A DNA stretch of 64,000 nucleotides from JAABVY01 sp964627935 (lineage in GTDB: Bacteria > Zixibacteria > MSB-5A5 > JAABVY01): contig CAZVLB010000008.1 of assembly GCA_964627935.1 (NCBI GenBank), forward strand, positions 1 to 64,000, read 5' to 3'. Numbering within the stretch: position 1 is the stretch's first letter; each line of letters opens with the position of its first letter. Made by a program: the position numbers and the translations under genes. The notes under the pieces were generated by a model, which was not told the origin of the DNA, did no database searches, and saw only the letters and a list, made by a program, of their open reading frames with translations. Shown here one piece after another: positions 1 to 9,161 of this stretch.

Positions 1-1
1 C

Positions 2-46
2 TGGCCCGACCTGAGACATTTCTCCTATCAGGTCGTAATCGGGCCA
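2..46. repeat. Inverted repeat at window start
   Basis: An 8-base arm (TGGCCCGA, 2-9) pairs with TCGGGCCA (39-46). An inner arm ACCTGA (9-14) pairs with TCAGGT (28-33), giving a long two-part hairpin in the gap before the subtilase gene. No T-run follows, so it does not look like a simple terminator. It may belong to the palindromic intergenic elements seen near 38.6-41.9 kb, but it shares no long identity with them by eye. Confidence 0.5.
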
Positions 47-80
47 AAACTTTGAAAACATGAACAATTTGGGGGATAAA

Positions 81-1646
81 ATGAAAAAATCCATAGTAAT
101 CGGGTTAGTATGTCTTTTAGCTTTATTCGTCTGCGAACTGCATGCGCAAAGCGATTATTTCTATTATTATCTTAATGGCCAGCAGGTGAGCGCTGAATAT
201 AATGATACGCTCATAGCGATTAGAATTGACACTCTCATCAATCTTACCTGTCCCATGGTTGTGGGGATGTTTGAATGTTTGGAACATGGGTATAGCAACG
301 AATATATTGGCGGCGGTTTCAACACGTATAAGCTGAAGCCGGGATATGACCTTCAGGCATCAATGGAAATTATCAGGCAGCATGAAGATATGTTTATGGT
401 TAATCCCGTAATCATGAAAAGGGATACAGTACCATTATATGTTAACAATCAGATTGTAGCTTTGTTTGAGGAGGGTATACCCTATTCAAATATTGAGTTA
501 TTGGCAGAAATCTATAATCTTGTAATCACTGAGATTATGGGTGACGAGTATCCTGTCTATTATTTGCTGGAATTCAGGGGATCAACGGATATGAACATTC
601 TTGAAATTGCCAATTACCTGTCCGAAGATCCCGTTTGCCGGGTTGCTCATCCAAATTTCTTCTGCGATTTCAATAATCTTCTGGTCGAACCGCAGGATCC
701 CTACTTTATCGAACAATGGCACCTGCATAATACTGGGCAAAGCGGCGGTACGGAAGATGCCGATATTGATTTTCCAGAAGCCTGGGAATGGAATACCGAT
801 ACCTCATGGCAATTTAGAATAGCTTTAGTGGATATGGGATTCGAAATGGATCATGAGGATCTGCCTGCCAACTATCTCTGGAGTCCGATCGATATCGGGG
901 GAGCAAATATTCAAAATCCGGGCAATCAAATCGACTATGATCCATCCAATCCTTGTGACGATCCTGCTCCTGCATGTTGGCACGGAACAATGGTATTGGG
1001 GTTGATTGCGCCGATTATTGACAATTCCGTTGGTTTAAGCGGGATCACCAATAATGTAAAGATCAAGCCAATAAAATACTGTGATAATTACGGTTGGTAT
1101 TCATCTACAACTATTCTAAGATCTTTACAGGAGTCACACAAAGTGCCCTTTAATGCGCATATTGTTTGCTGCCCGTTTTTCGCACTGGATTCATCAGGCA
1201 CATTAGCGAATGAGCTCGAATCAATGTATAACAAGGGAATTCCTGTCTTTTTTGCTGCCGGCAACCAGTCATTTGTGGAATTTCCGGCGAATCTTCCCTC
1301 CGTGTGTGCAGTAGGAGCATGCGATAAAAACAACAGCATTATCTCTGGCAGCCCATCAGGGTCGGATCTTGATTTGGTTGCACCCGGATCAGAAATCTGG
1401 TCTTTCGATTTAATGGGGGAGGCTGGCATTAACGATTCTTTGGACCTCTGCAATGGAGATATGAACTACTATTGTTATTATTCAGGTTCTTCAGTTTCAG
1501 TGGCTATTGTGGCTGGAGTGGCGGCACGAGTCTGGGCTACCAGGCCCATAATCAAGACTTTAATTCTCTTATATGCACGTATAACATGGCAAACCCAGAT
1601 AAGTGCCTCAATTTTTAAAATCGGACTAAAAAGGTGGTTGGTTTAG
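81..1646 (+). CDS. Secreted subtilisin-like (S8) peptidase, C-terminally truncated
   Basis: Start chosen at 81 because a GGGGG ribosome-binding site lies at about 70-75; the upstream ATG at 60 has none. The N-terminus (KKS then a hydrophobic stretch ending HAQS) is a signal peptide, so the product is exported. The S8 catalytic triad is visible: Asp251 (ALVDMGF), His301 (WHGTMV) and Ser471 (SGSSVSVA, in place of the usual GTSMAxPH). AAGN provides the oxyanion-hole Asn. The region before residue 220 resembles a propeptide/fervidolysin-type N-domain. After GVAARVW the family pattern stops abruptly and the last ~35 residues look random. A -1 frame there reads a short alternative tail (GYQAHNQDF...) that also stops soon. 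No dockerin or sorting tail is present, unlike the C10 and propeller proteins in this window. Probably a decaying or truncated gene. Confidence 0.75.
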   Translation: MKKSIVIGLVCLLALFVCELHAQSDYFYYYLNGQQVSAEYNDTLIAIRIDTLINLTCPMVVGMFECLEHGYSNEYIGGGFNTYKLKPGYDLQASMEIIRQHEDMFMVNPVIMKRDTVPLYVNNQIVALFEEGIPYSNIELLAEIYNLVITEIMGDEYPVYYLLEFRGSTDMNILEIANYLSEDPVCRVAHPNFFCDFNNLLVEPQDPYFIEQWHLHNTGQSGGTEDADIDFPEAWEWNTDTSWQFRIALVDMGFEMDHEDLPANYLWSPIDIGGANIQNPGNQIDYDPSNPCDDPAPACWHGTMVLGLIAPIIDNSVGLSGITNNVKIKPIKYCDNYGWYSSTTILRSLQESHKVPFNAHIVCCPFFALDSSGTLANELESMYNKGIPVFFAAGNQSFVEFPANLPSVCAVGACDKNNSIISGSPSGSDLDLVAPGSEIWSFDLMGEAGINDSLDLCNGDMNYYCYYSGSSVSVAIVAGVAARVWATRPIIKTLILLYARITWQTQISASIFKIGLKRWLV

Positions 1647-1694
1647 TGGGCGAGTTGAAATGAATCTCCGACAGATAGCCCTATTTAAAATAGA

Positions 1695-2807
1695 TCAGCT
1701 AATTTCGATCAGCATATTTGGGCATTTGAATGAGCCTTTTCTTCTTTTTGTATCAGGATTTACAGGTTTTAGGTAGCCATCTTTTTCCAAAATCTGGAGT
1801 GCTCTTTTGTATATATATGCAGGAGTTTCAGTCAGAGTATATTCTCTTATCGTTTCCACTGTAATCCTTTGCCCGCGAAAATTATTTCTAATATCCTCAG
1901 CCAATCTGGTATCAGGGTATGAATTTTCATCAATACATGAAAGTTGATTGGGATTGTTTTTATCAGAAAAACGAAAAGAGCCAGATTTGTCCACTCCCCA
2001 CATTGCTTTTTTCATGTTTTCAAGCCCGGCCAGATGATTGGTACAAAAAAACAGCCAATAAATCGGATTATCACTGCTATCTGCCATCACAAATTCCCAT
2101 ACATATTCAACCTTGCCAATCGTCCGAAGATTACTTTTATAGGTGTTTAGTATAAAAGCAGCCCGATCTTGCCATGGAAGATTGAGTACGTCTTGCCAAA
2201 CTTCATTTCCGAATGCTCGATTAATTGATTGATGTTTGGACTGATCTGGGCTAAAACGATTTATACCTTTCCAATGGAGGTAGGCAAATATTTCGCACAT
2301 GCTGTGATTCATTATCAACTTTATTAAACTCATTGAAATGTTTGAAAAGCCAAATTGATCCAAAAACATTAAGGCGGGTCCGAGGTTTTTATTCTTTTCA
2401 TCATATTTATTAATGCCTTTAGTTAAAATATCTTCGCAGTCGCCATTTTTAATTGTTATATTATCTATACGTTGGAGATTAGTGGCTTCAGATTTAATTT
2501 TATCCACGACCTGTTTTAAGATCCTTATTCTGTCATTTCGATTATCTATAAACAAGAATCGTATTGGCGTAGGCAGTTCTCCAGTATGATCCAAGGTCGC
2601 CTGTAAAACAACGGCCGGACTCCCAGGCTCTCCACCCTTGTATTTTCCCGGACCGGCAAAACCATCTACAAACAGTAATGATTTATTGGAATTTTTAACG
2701 TGTCTCGATAATATTGCTAACCAGGCATCAAAATACATCTTTAATATTTCATGCTTTGCAAATGTATGCGGTTCGGCTTCCCAAACAGTGTCAAGCTTGT
2801 CAGACAT
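1695..2807 (-). CDS. tcmP: Three-Cys-motif partner protein (TcmP family)
   Basis: A 370-residue protein matching the TcmP family, which typically sits beside the three-Cys (Gp37/Gp68, DUF5131) protein, as it does here (34 bp downstream of it, same strand). Residues 46-54 (FVDGFAGPG) and the following GEPGSP resemble a Rossmann/SAM-methyltransferase-like first loop. A later FLDQFG (roughly residue 150) is a variant of the FxDPFG motif common in the family. The C-terminal 70 residues look like a winged-helix (ETPAYIYKRALQILEKDGYL). The biochemical role of the family is not established to my knowledge; a nucleic-acid-modifying or defence role is inference. The gene is visibly A/T-richer than the housekeeping genes around it, suggesting transfer. 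Confidence 0.8.
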   Translation of the reverse strand: MSDKLDTVWEAEPHTFAKHEILKMYFDAWLAILSRHVKNSNKSLLFVDGFAGPGKYKGGEPGSPAVVLQATLDHTGELPTPIRFLFIDNRNDRIRILKQVVDKIKSEATNLQRIDNITIKNGDCEDILTKGINKYDEKNKNLGPALMFLDQFGFSNISMSLIKLIMNHSMCEIFAYLHWKGINRFSPDQSKHQSINRAFGNEVWQDVLNLPWQDRAAFILNTYKSNLRTIGKVEYVWEFVMADSSDNPIYWLFFCTNHLAGLENMKKAMWGVDKSGSFRFSDKNNPNQLSCIDENSYPDTRLAEDIRNNFRGQRITVETIREYTLTETPAYIYKRALQILEKDGYLKPVNPDTKRRKGSFKCPNMLIEIS

Positions 2808-2841
2808 TTATCCCCCAAAATTTAGAAAATAGAAAATGACT

Positions 2842-3555
2842 TTATATCACAGCCGGCATTTGATCCCAGGTTTTGCCATCAAGGATACGGCCGGTTTTCT
2901 TCTTGTTGATTCCGCCCCATTGCTTGAAGAAAAATGGTACATTGAATTTTAAGCATCTGTCTCTTATCTGCCTGATCCATTCGGGTTTTATAGGCCTTGC
3001 ATGCGGGCCCGATTCACCGCCCACAATTACCCAGTCTATATCGCTCAGCGGCAATCGTGGGATTGCTCCCAGGAGGGGTTCTATCGAGAGGAATTTTACT
3101 TTGGCGGGGATTTTCCGAAGCTCGGCGATCCTGAACCTGCAGCGGGAATTTTCCACCGTCGCGCCTATCCAGATATTGTCGGTCCAGTTAAGATCATCAG
3201 CGATTTCGAGTGCTTTACCCGGACGCTTGGTCAAAATCTGAAATGTGTGCTGACTGCAATCATTCATTACCCTAAAAACACTTTTGATGAATTCAAGCGG
3301 TATATCTTCCAGAAACAAATCGCTCATGGAATTGACAAAAATCACACGCGGCTTCTGCCAACCGTAGGGTTTGTTCAGGACCTGCGGATGAATCGTAATC
3401 TCGAATCCATTGCGATACTGATATTTTCCCATCGCCTTCAACCGTTTAGCCATTCTCTCGGCATAACAGTTCTTGCATCCGGCGCTGATTTTCCTGCATC
3501 CCGTAACCGGATTCCATGTCGATTCCGTCCATTCTATTTTCGATTTACCAGCCAT
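2842..3555 (-). CDS. Three-Cys-motif protein, phage Gp37/Gp68 family (DUF5131)
   Basis: 237 residues. The N-terminus has the diagnostic ExTWNPVTGC start followed by the three-Cys motif C20-x6-C27-x2-C30, then NCYAERMAKR. The spacing differs from the radical-SAM CxxxCxxC but is often compared with it, and an Fe-S or zinc site is plausible. Later family blocks are intact: a region around FVNSMSDLF, TKRP, WIGATVE, SIEPLL, DWVIVGGESG and the C-terminal FFFKQWGG. It is the first gene of a two-gene operon with tcmP (34-bp gap). Function is unknown. Members occur in phages, plasmids and defence-like islands, so mobility is likely. Confidence 0.85.
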   Translation of the reverse strand: MAGKSKIEWTESTWNPVTGCRKISAGCKNCYAERMAKRLKAMGKYQYRNGFEITIHPQVLNKPYGWQKPRVIFVNSMSDLFLEDIPLEFIKSVFRVMNDCSQHTFQILTKRPGKALEIADDLNWTDNIWIGATVENSRCRFRIAELRKIPAKVKFLSIEPLLGAIPRLPLSDIDWVIVGGESGPHARPIKPEWIRQIRDRCLKFNVPFFFKQWGGINKKKTGRILDGKTWDQMPAVI

Positions 3556-3720
3556 ATATATTAAAATACAAAATAATAAATAATTTCAGCAATGATTTTT
3601 CATCTTTTTTAAATCCTCAATTTCTTCTCATTAATAACTGGAATTCCGGGGGCTTTTTTTTATATTAGACCTTTCGTTATGGCGAGGAAGAGTGATCTCT
3701 AAAATATAAAGGAAAGGTAG

Positions 3721-4767
3721 ATGAAAAATCCCAAGGTAGAAGCTATCGAAGTTAAATCACGTAAGATTTCCGGACTGCTGGAAGCTATGGCCCAGACCGG
3801 TTTCCAGGGTAAATCACTGGCCCGCACTGTCGATGTGTTCGAGAAGATGGTTCGTGACCGCAATTCCACCATCCTCTTCGGCTACGCCGGATCATTGTCC
3901 ACCACCGGCCAGTGGAAAATCATCAACTGGCTGATCAAGCAGGGCTTTATCGATATACTCGTACCCACCGGCGCAAACATTTCCGAAGATATCGTCGAGG
4001 CCATGGGCCACGCCTATCTTCAGGGCAAACATGTGACCGACAACGAAAGGCTCTTTAAGGAAGGCTATAATCGTTACTACGATGTCTACGGTTCGGAAAA
4101 GGAATATCTTGAGATGACGGAACTAATAACCGAATTCATCATGACCCTGAACCAGAGCCATAATTATTCATCACGCGAATTTCTGAACCTGTTCGGCAAA
4201 TGGCTCAAGAAACGCAAGATCAATTCCATAGTGGCCACGGCGGCTGAACATAATGTGCCCGTCTTCTGTCCCGCGATTATAGATTCCCCCTATGGCGACG
4301 CGGCCCTGATCGCCAAAAGCAGAGGGTTTGACCTGACGATTGACGGTATCAAGGACTATGTCGAATTCATGCAACTCTCCGAAAATGTCAGGGATACCGG
4401 TGTGGTCTACATCGGCGGCGGAGTGCCCAAGGACTTCATCCAGCTCTTTGCCGTAACCGGCGATCTGCTCTTCAAGGATCGTCAGGTTCCCGGAAGAAAA
4501 GGCGGACTTACACGCAAGGCCACCGATGAAACCTATTATCCGCATAAATATGCTATCCAGGTGACCTCCGATGCTCCTCAATGGGGCGGGCTTTCCGGAT
4601 GTACGTTCGAGGAGGCGGTATCATGGGGCAAGGAGGATCCCTCCGGCGATTTTATCCAGTGCTACTGTGATGCCACGATTGCATTGCCGATAATTTCGCA
4701 TGCGCTTAAAGAAAGAATCAAGACCAAACGGGAGAATCGCAAGCTGTCCAGACGTTTTCAGGATTAA
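3721..4767 (+). CDS. Deoxyhypusine synthase family protein (probable polyamine-modifying enzyme)
   Basis: 348 residues, normal length for the family, with an AAAGGAAAGGT ribosome-binding site just before the ATG. Family hallmarks are present: FGYAGSLSTTG, LVPTGANISED (NAD-binding), GDAALI, VYIGGGVPKDF and the active-site segment AVSWGK with Lys304, equivalent to the lysine that forms the enzyme-butylamine imine in deoxyhypusine synthase. Bacteria have no eIF5A, so the substrate is unlikely to be that protein. Bacterial homologues are linked to homospermidine or related polyamine synthesis, but the acceptor here cannot be read from sequence. It stands alone, convergent with trkH (stops 1 bp apart), with no polyamine genes nearby. 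Confidence 0.85.
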   Translation: MKNPKVEAIEVKSRKISGLLEAMAQTGFQGKSLARTVDVFEKMVRDRNSTILFGYAGSLSTTGQWKIINWLIKQGFIDILVPTGANISEDIVEAMGHAYLQGKHVTDNERLFKEGYNRYYDVYGSEKEYLEMTELITEFIMTLNQSHNYSSREFLNLFGKWLKKRKINSIVATAAEHNVPVFCPAIIDSPYGDAALIAKSRGFDLTIDGIKDYVEFMQLSENVRDTGVVYIGGGVPKDFIQLFAVTGDLLFKDRQVPGRKGGLTRKATDETYYPHKYAIQVTSDAPQWGGLSGCTFEEAVSWGKEDPSGDFIQCYCDATIALPIISHALKERIKTKRENRKLSRRFQD

Positions 4768-4768
4768 G

Positions 4769-6226
4769 CTACTTTTTCCAGAAGGCCGGTATAAACAGGA
4801 CCAGCACGGTAAACAGTTCCAGGCGGCCGATAATCATCAGCAGGGCCAGGATCAGTTTGCCGATGCCGGGGATGAAGGCATAATTCTGCACAGCGCCGAC
4901 CGCCCCGAATCCGGGACCGATATTGGCAAAGCAGGCAATCGAGGCCGTGAATGCCGTATCCAGAAGACGTTCACCGGCCGGGAGAATCAGGGTCAATGAT
5001 AATGTCCCGATAAAAAACAGGAAGATATAGGCCACAAAGAATGTCAGCACTTCCTTGACAGTCTCCTCCTCGACCGGCTGTTTGCCGATTTTTACCACAC
5101 GCACGGCATGGGGCTGGAAGGCATGATAGATATTGATCAATGCCGATTTAAACAAAATAATTACGCGCGAAACTTTCATGCCACCGCCGGTTGATCCGGC
5201 CGATCCGCCAATGAACATCAGCGTGATCATAATCAGTTTCGAGAACCACGGATAGACATCGGAATCCTCGGTACCGAAACCGGTTGTTGTGCTGATCGAA
5301 ACTGCCTGAAACAGGGGCTGGATGATTTTATCGCTTACAGTTTCATGAAGATTCCATGTATTAACGCCGATCAGCACAGTCGAAACCAATAAAATCCCCA
5401 GGTAAACCTTCAGTTCTGTATTAGAGAACGCCTGCCCGAATCTTTTACGCAGGATCAGGTAATAGACACCGAAGTTAATTCCGGCCATAGCCATGAAAAT
5501 GGTCACGATGATATAAATTGTGGGGTCCTGAAAATAGCCGATTGATTCATTACGGGTTGAAAAACCGCCGGTTGCCAGACATGCCAGCGAATGACAGACA
5601 GCATCATGAATACTCATCCCGGCCGTAATTAAAAGAATCGCCATAGTGGCGGTAATGCCGGCATACAATCCCCACAAAAGCGTGGCGGTCTGTTTCAGTT
5701 TCGGTTTCAGTCCCTCGGTAATCGGCCCGGGCACCTCGGAACGGAACATGTGCTTGGCGCCGATACCGAGTTGGGGAAGGATGGCTATAAACAGCACGAT
5801 TATACCCATACCGCCCAGCCATTGTGTCAGCGCGCGCCAGTAAAGCAAGGCATGCGAACATTGGCGCACATCAGTAATTGTCGTCGCACCTGTCGTAGTA
5901 AATCCGGAAGCTGTCTCGAAAAAAGCATCGATAGGACTTGCCAGCACCCCTTCCAGCATAAATGGTATCGCCCCCAGGATCGAAACCGCCAGCCAGCTTA
6001 CAGTCACGACTGCGATTGCTTCACGGGCGTGGTAGGTCAGGGTGGCGCCCTTGCCAAAATGACGGAATAGCAATCCAAATGCGGCGCAGATCAATGCTGA
6101 CAGGCCCATATTTATAATCGTGCCGGTGTCATCCAAAAAGATTGCCCAGATAAGAGAGGTGGTCATAAAGATTGCGCAACCGATGATCAAAAGCCCCAGG
6201 AGATATGATACAGCACGATAATTCAT
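4769..6226 (-). CDS. trkH: TrkH-type potassium uptake channel subunit
   Basis: 485-residue integral membrane protein with the four pore-loop repeats of the Trk/Ktr/HKT family. Filter-like segments are TTTGATT, ATGGFST, TTTGFGT and NIGPGFG. GGMGIIVLFIAILP precedes a cytoplasmic loop (KHMFRSEVPGP) typical of TrkH. It moves K+ across the inner membrane under control of TrkA. It lies 9 bp downstream of trkA on the same strand, so the pair is one operon. The C-terminus reads LFTVLVLFIPAFWKK, the usual end for TrkH. No anomaly seen. Confidence 0.95.
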   Translation of the reverse strand: MNYRAVSYLLGLLIIGCAIFMTTSLIWAIFLDDTGTIINMGLSALICAAFGLLFRHFGKGATLTYHAREAIAVVTVSWLAVSILGAIPFMLEGVLASPIDAFFETASGFTTTGATTITDVRQCSHALLYWRALTQWLGGMGIIVLFIAILPQLGIGAKHMFRSEVPGPITEGLKPKLKQTATLLWGLYAGITATMAILLITAGMSIHDAVCHSLACLATGGFSTRNESIGYFQDPTIYIIVTIFMAMAGINFGVYYLILRKRFGQAFSNTELKVYLGILLVSTVLIGVNTWNLHETVSDKIIQPLFQAVSISTTTGFGTEDSDVYPWFSKLIMITLMFIGGSAGSTGGGMKVSRVIILFKSALINIYHAFQPHAVRVVKIGKQPVEEETVKEVLTFFVAYIFLFFIGTLSLTLILPAGERLLDTAFTASIACFANIGPGFGAVGAVQNYAFIPGIGKLILALLMIIGRLELFTVLVLFIPAFWKK

Positions 6227-6235
6227 GGCGGATTT

Positions 6236-7579
6236 TTATACCTTGAACAGTTTTTCGACTTTGGGACGGACATCGGGGGTGGTGATCAGGATAACTGTCA
6301 TACCGGCCTCGATAATATCATCGCCGGTCGGTATGCTGATCCCGTTCTTTCCGGCCAATGCGCCCACAATCGAGCCCTTGGGGAATTTTATATCACGTAA
6401 TGGTTTGCCGATGGCTTTGGAGTTTTCCTGGGCCAGAAGTTCGATAATCTCACCCTTGCCCTTCTCGATCACTGAGACACCGATAATCTCACCCTCGCGC
6501 ACATATTTAAGAATCTGGTTGGCTGTCACCAGACGGGGTGAGACGGTAGCATCGATACCGACCTGTTTATACAGCTCCTGGTAAGCCGGACGATGAACCA
6601 GCACGATTGCTTTTTTGGCGCCCAGTTTCTTGGCGATCAGGCCGGACAGCAGGTTAATCTCCTCATGGCGCGAAACGACCGATACCAGGGCGTCGCAGGT
6701 TTCAATGCCGACTTCCTTGAGCAGATTGATATTGGTTCCGTCACCATTGACCACAAGAACATTATCCAGTTCCTCGGACAACTTGCGGCAGATATTCTTG
6801 TCCTTCTCGATCAGGGTCACATCGATGCTCTCTTTCTGCAATGAGCGTGCAATTGAAAAGCCGATATTTCCACCGCCGACAATGACTACCTTCCTGGCCG
6901 AGCCGCGCTTCTTCTTGCCGAAAAGTTCCTCCGCACGAGGGATAGCGTCGACCTTACCGATAATAAACACCTCGTCATTCAATAGCAGTTCCGCCTGACC
7001 ATCAGGTATGATAAGTTCTTCATTGCGAAGTATTCCGGCTACCAATGTGCCCTCGGGCATGCCGATTTCCATCAGACGTTTGCCGACCACTTTGAGCTGT
7101 TCATCAAGCGGAAGCTGAATCACCTCGATACGGTTTTCGGCATAGTTCTCCACCATGACCGCTCCGATTGACCTGACCTGCTTCTGGAATTCAACGGCCG
7201 CCAGCACCTGCGACGAGATAACCATCTCAATTCCCAGGATATTATGATAGAAACCGGTTTCGCCCTGTATATAATCCCGCGAACTGACCCGCGCGATTAC
7301 TTTATTGGCGCCAAGTTGTTTGGCGGTGTAGGCGCACAGCAGGTTGACCTCTTCATCATCTGTGACCGCGATCACAAGGTCCGCCTTGCCGGCCTCGGCT
7401 TTGCGCAATGTTTCCAGCGATCCACCGGGCCCCACAAGCGCCAGGACATCCATGAGTTCCTCCGCCTCAGCCAACGCTGGGGAGGAGTTATCTATAATGG
7501 TGACATTATGTTTTTCTCCAGAAAGATAATGGGCTATATGCTTGCCAACCTCACCCATACCTACAACAACTACATTCAT
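6236..7579 (-). CDS. trkA: TrkA potassium uptake regulatory protein
   Basis: 447 residues built as two TrkA-N/TrkA-C (RCK) repeats. The first Rossmann motif is VVGMGEVG near residue 5, the second VGGGNIG near residue 232. TrkA is the cytoplasmic nucleotide-binding gate of TrkH. The start at 7579 is supported by an AGGATG ribosome-binding site. Gene order trkA-trkH with 9 bp between them indicates translational coupling. About 125 bp upstream separate it from the SGNH hydrolase gene; I see no obvious regulatory element there. Confidence 0.95.
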   Translation of the reverse strand: MNVVVVGMGEVGKHIAHYLSGEKHNVTIIDNSSPALAEAEELMDVLALVGPGGSLETLRKAEAGKADLVIAVTDDEEVNLLCAYTAKQLGANKVIARVSSRDYIQGETGFYHNILGIEMVISSQVLAAVEFQKQVRSIGAVMVENYAENRIEVIQLPLDEQLKVVGKRLMEIGMPEGTLVAGILRNEELIIPDGQAELLLNDEVFIIGKVDAIPRAEELFGKKKRGSARKVVIVGGGNIGFSIARSLQKESIDVTLIEKDKNICRKLSEELDNVLVVNGDGTNINLLKEVGIETCDALVSVVSRHEEINLLSGLIAKKLGAKKAIVLVHRPAYQELYKQVGIDATVSPRLVTANQILKYVREGEIIGVSVIEKGKGEIIELLAQENSKAIGKPLRDIKFPKGSIVGALAGKNGISIPTGDDIIEAGMTVILITTPDVRPKVEKLFKV

Positions 7580-7705
7580 ACATCCTAATCCTTATCAGAA
7601 CAGAGGCGGAAATTATATTTCCTCGGATGCCCTGTCAAATCCTTTCAGCGCCTTATTTGCATTTAAATTTCGGAATAATGAACATCTATTTCCACATAAA
7701 AAAGC

Positions 7706-8815
7706 TCAATCTTCAATGTTCAGGGTTTCCATGGCCTGTTCTATAATCCGGTAACGTCTCATGAACTGGGTAACTATCTCGGCCACATATTGATGCCCTT
7801 TGGCATTGTAATGGATGTAATCCTTCAGTTCTGGATCGAAATAGCCCGGCTGATTGCGAAAATAGGTTGCCAATGGTACCACCCAGTAGCCCTTATGGTC
7901 ACGCAGATCGCGGACTATCTGGTTGTACTGTTCATGAATCCTGAACAGGTTTTTGAACTGCGAATGCGCCCCGGTACCGAAATAAACCTCGATATCCGGT
8001 GAAGGAGAAGTGAAAAATAGCGCTATGATATTACTGTCCACACAGATATCATGAATCATTTCCAGGTTCTCGCGATATTCCTCGGGCGAGACACGGTATT
8101 TCGGGTTTTGCGGATCGAAACTCTCCAGGCCCTCCTTTTCGGTTACTTCCAGCAGCATATATTTCAATGCCCGGTAGGTGTGCAGTTTGGCCAGGTTGTT
8201 TTGCAACCAGATAATAAAGGGCGAATATGTTTTCTGCTCCCGGTCGGTGACACCCTGGCCCGCACCCCAGATATCATTCCAACCGAATGAAAATGTGATA
8301 ATATCCGGATCGAGCTGTAGCGCCCGTTCTTTCAGGAGCACCAGTCCCTGATGCGAGGTATATCCCGGCACGCCCATATTGATTACCTCGAATTGCTGAT
8401 CTGCATAGCGTTGATTGAGCAGTTTTTCGATCAGGCGCGAATAGTATTCTCCCGATGGTATTTCCCATCCGAATGTATTGGAATTACCGATACAGCAGAT
8501 TCGCACAACGCTGTCCGGTTTTTCCACCTTGAATTCAGGCCCGCGAAAACCCTTCGAATTTATTTTATATTCCCCCTTGGCCATGAAATCACCGCGGATA
8601 GTCTTATTGGGTACGAGTTCCCAGAACAGGGTTGGATGGCGCCGGAAATACTCGGGGTATTCATGTACACGCAGGAGCAGGAAAAAGGGCGATTCGCGAC
8701 GGGCCTGTATACCGGCGATTCGCAAAAGTCCCTCAAGAATGAGAAATAACACAAACAGGACTATCAGGATATAAACTGTCTTGTGCCCTGTGGATATGTT
8801 TTTGGCCGATGTCAT
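7706..8815 (-). CDS. SGNH/GDSL-type hydrolase, membrane anchored
   Basis: 369 residues with an N-terminal transmembrane segment (about 14-34) and an extracytoplasmic SGNH domain. Block I is IGNSNTFG (Ser112 likely nucleophile, GNS instead of GDS). Block II has GVPGYTSHQG, block III GWND (Asn180), and block V DYIH with Asp332 and His335. Such proteins deacylate or acylate lipids and envelope polysaccharides; the substrate here is unknown. Directly upstream on the same strand (36 bp) is a DUF5989-like mini membrane protein, a pairing typical of envelope-modification clusters. Confidence 0.85.
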   Translation of the reverse strand: MTSAKNISTGHKTVYILIVLFVLFLILEGLLRIAGIQARRESPFFLLLRVHEYPEYFRRHPTLFWELVPNKTIRGDFMAKGEYKINSKGFRGPEFKVEKPDSVVRICCIGNSNTFGWEIPSGEYYSRLIEKLLNQRYADQQFEVINMGVPGYTSHQGLVLLKERALQLDPDIITFSFGWNDIWGAGQGVTDREQKTYSPFIIWLQNNLAKLHTYRALKYMLLEVTEKEGLESFDPQNPKYRVSPEEYRENLEMIHDICVDSNIIALFFTSPSPDIEVYFGTGAHSQFKNLFRIHEQYNQIVRDLRDHKGYWVVPLATYFRNQPGYFDPELKDYIHYNAKGHQYVAEIVTQFMRRYRIIEQAMETLNIED

Positions 8816-8851
8816 GCTTATAAAATTACAGAAAGCGGTGAATATTTCAAC

Positions 8852-9031
8852 CTAAAAGATATTGTAGATAAACGGCGCCAGGGCCGAGGATTCTGTGAAA
8901 AGAATAAATACTGCCAATAGAACTATCAGCACGATTATGGGTAAAAGCCAGTAGCGCTTGCTGGTCTTGATAAAAAGCCAGAATTCTGAGAAAAAACCGG
9001 GCTTTTGCTTGTCAGGATTTTGCTCGGTCAT
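8852..9031 (-). CDS. Small single-pass membrane protein, DUF5989-like
   Basis: A 59-residue protein when started at 9031; a 9-residue longer reading is possible but adds a non-conserved tail. A basic N-terminus (NPDKQKPGFF, FIKTSKRYW) leads into one transmembrane helix (LLPIIVLIVLLAVFILF) and the C-terminal ESSALAPFIYNIF, which matches the conserved xxxAPFIYxxF ending of DUF5989. Family members sit next to SxtJ-like, carbamoyltransferase and SGNH hydrolase genes. Here only the SGNH neighbour is present, 36 bp downstream, so the two probably form an operon. Function unknown. Confidence 0.65.
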   Translation of the reverse strand: MTEQNPDKQKPGFFSEFWLFIKTSKRYWLLPIIVLIVLLAVFILFTESSALAPFIYNIF

Positions 9032-9161
9032 GTGTCTATATAAAGCAGACTGTCTCAAATAGGCAAGCGCAATTTGATGTATGTCTAATATCAGGCGGAT
9101 TTGGCCGTATTTTGGGCAATTAGCCGATTGACTTTATAAAAAGGAATGGTATTTTTCAACT

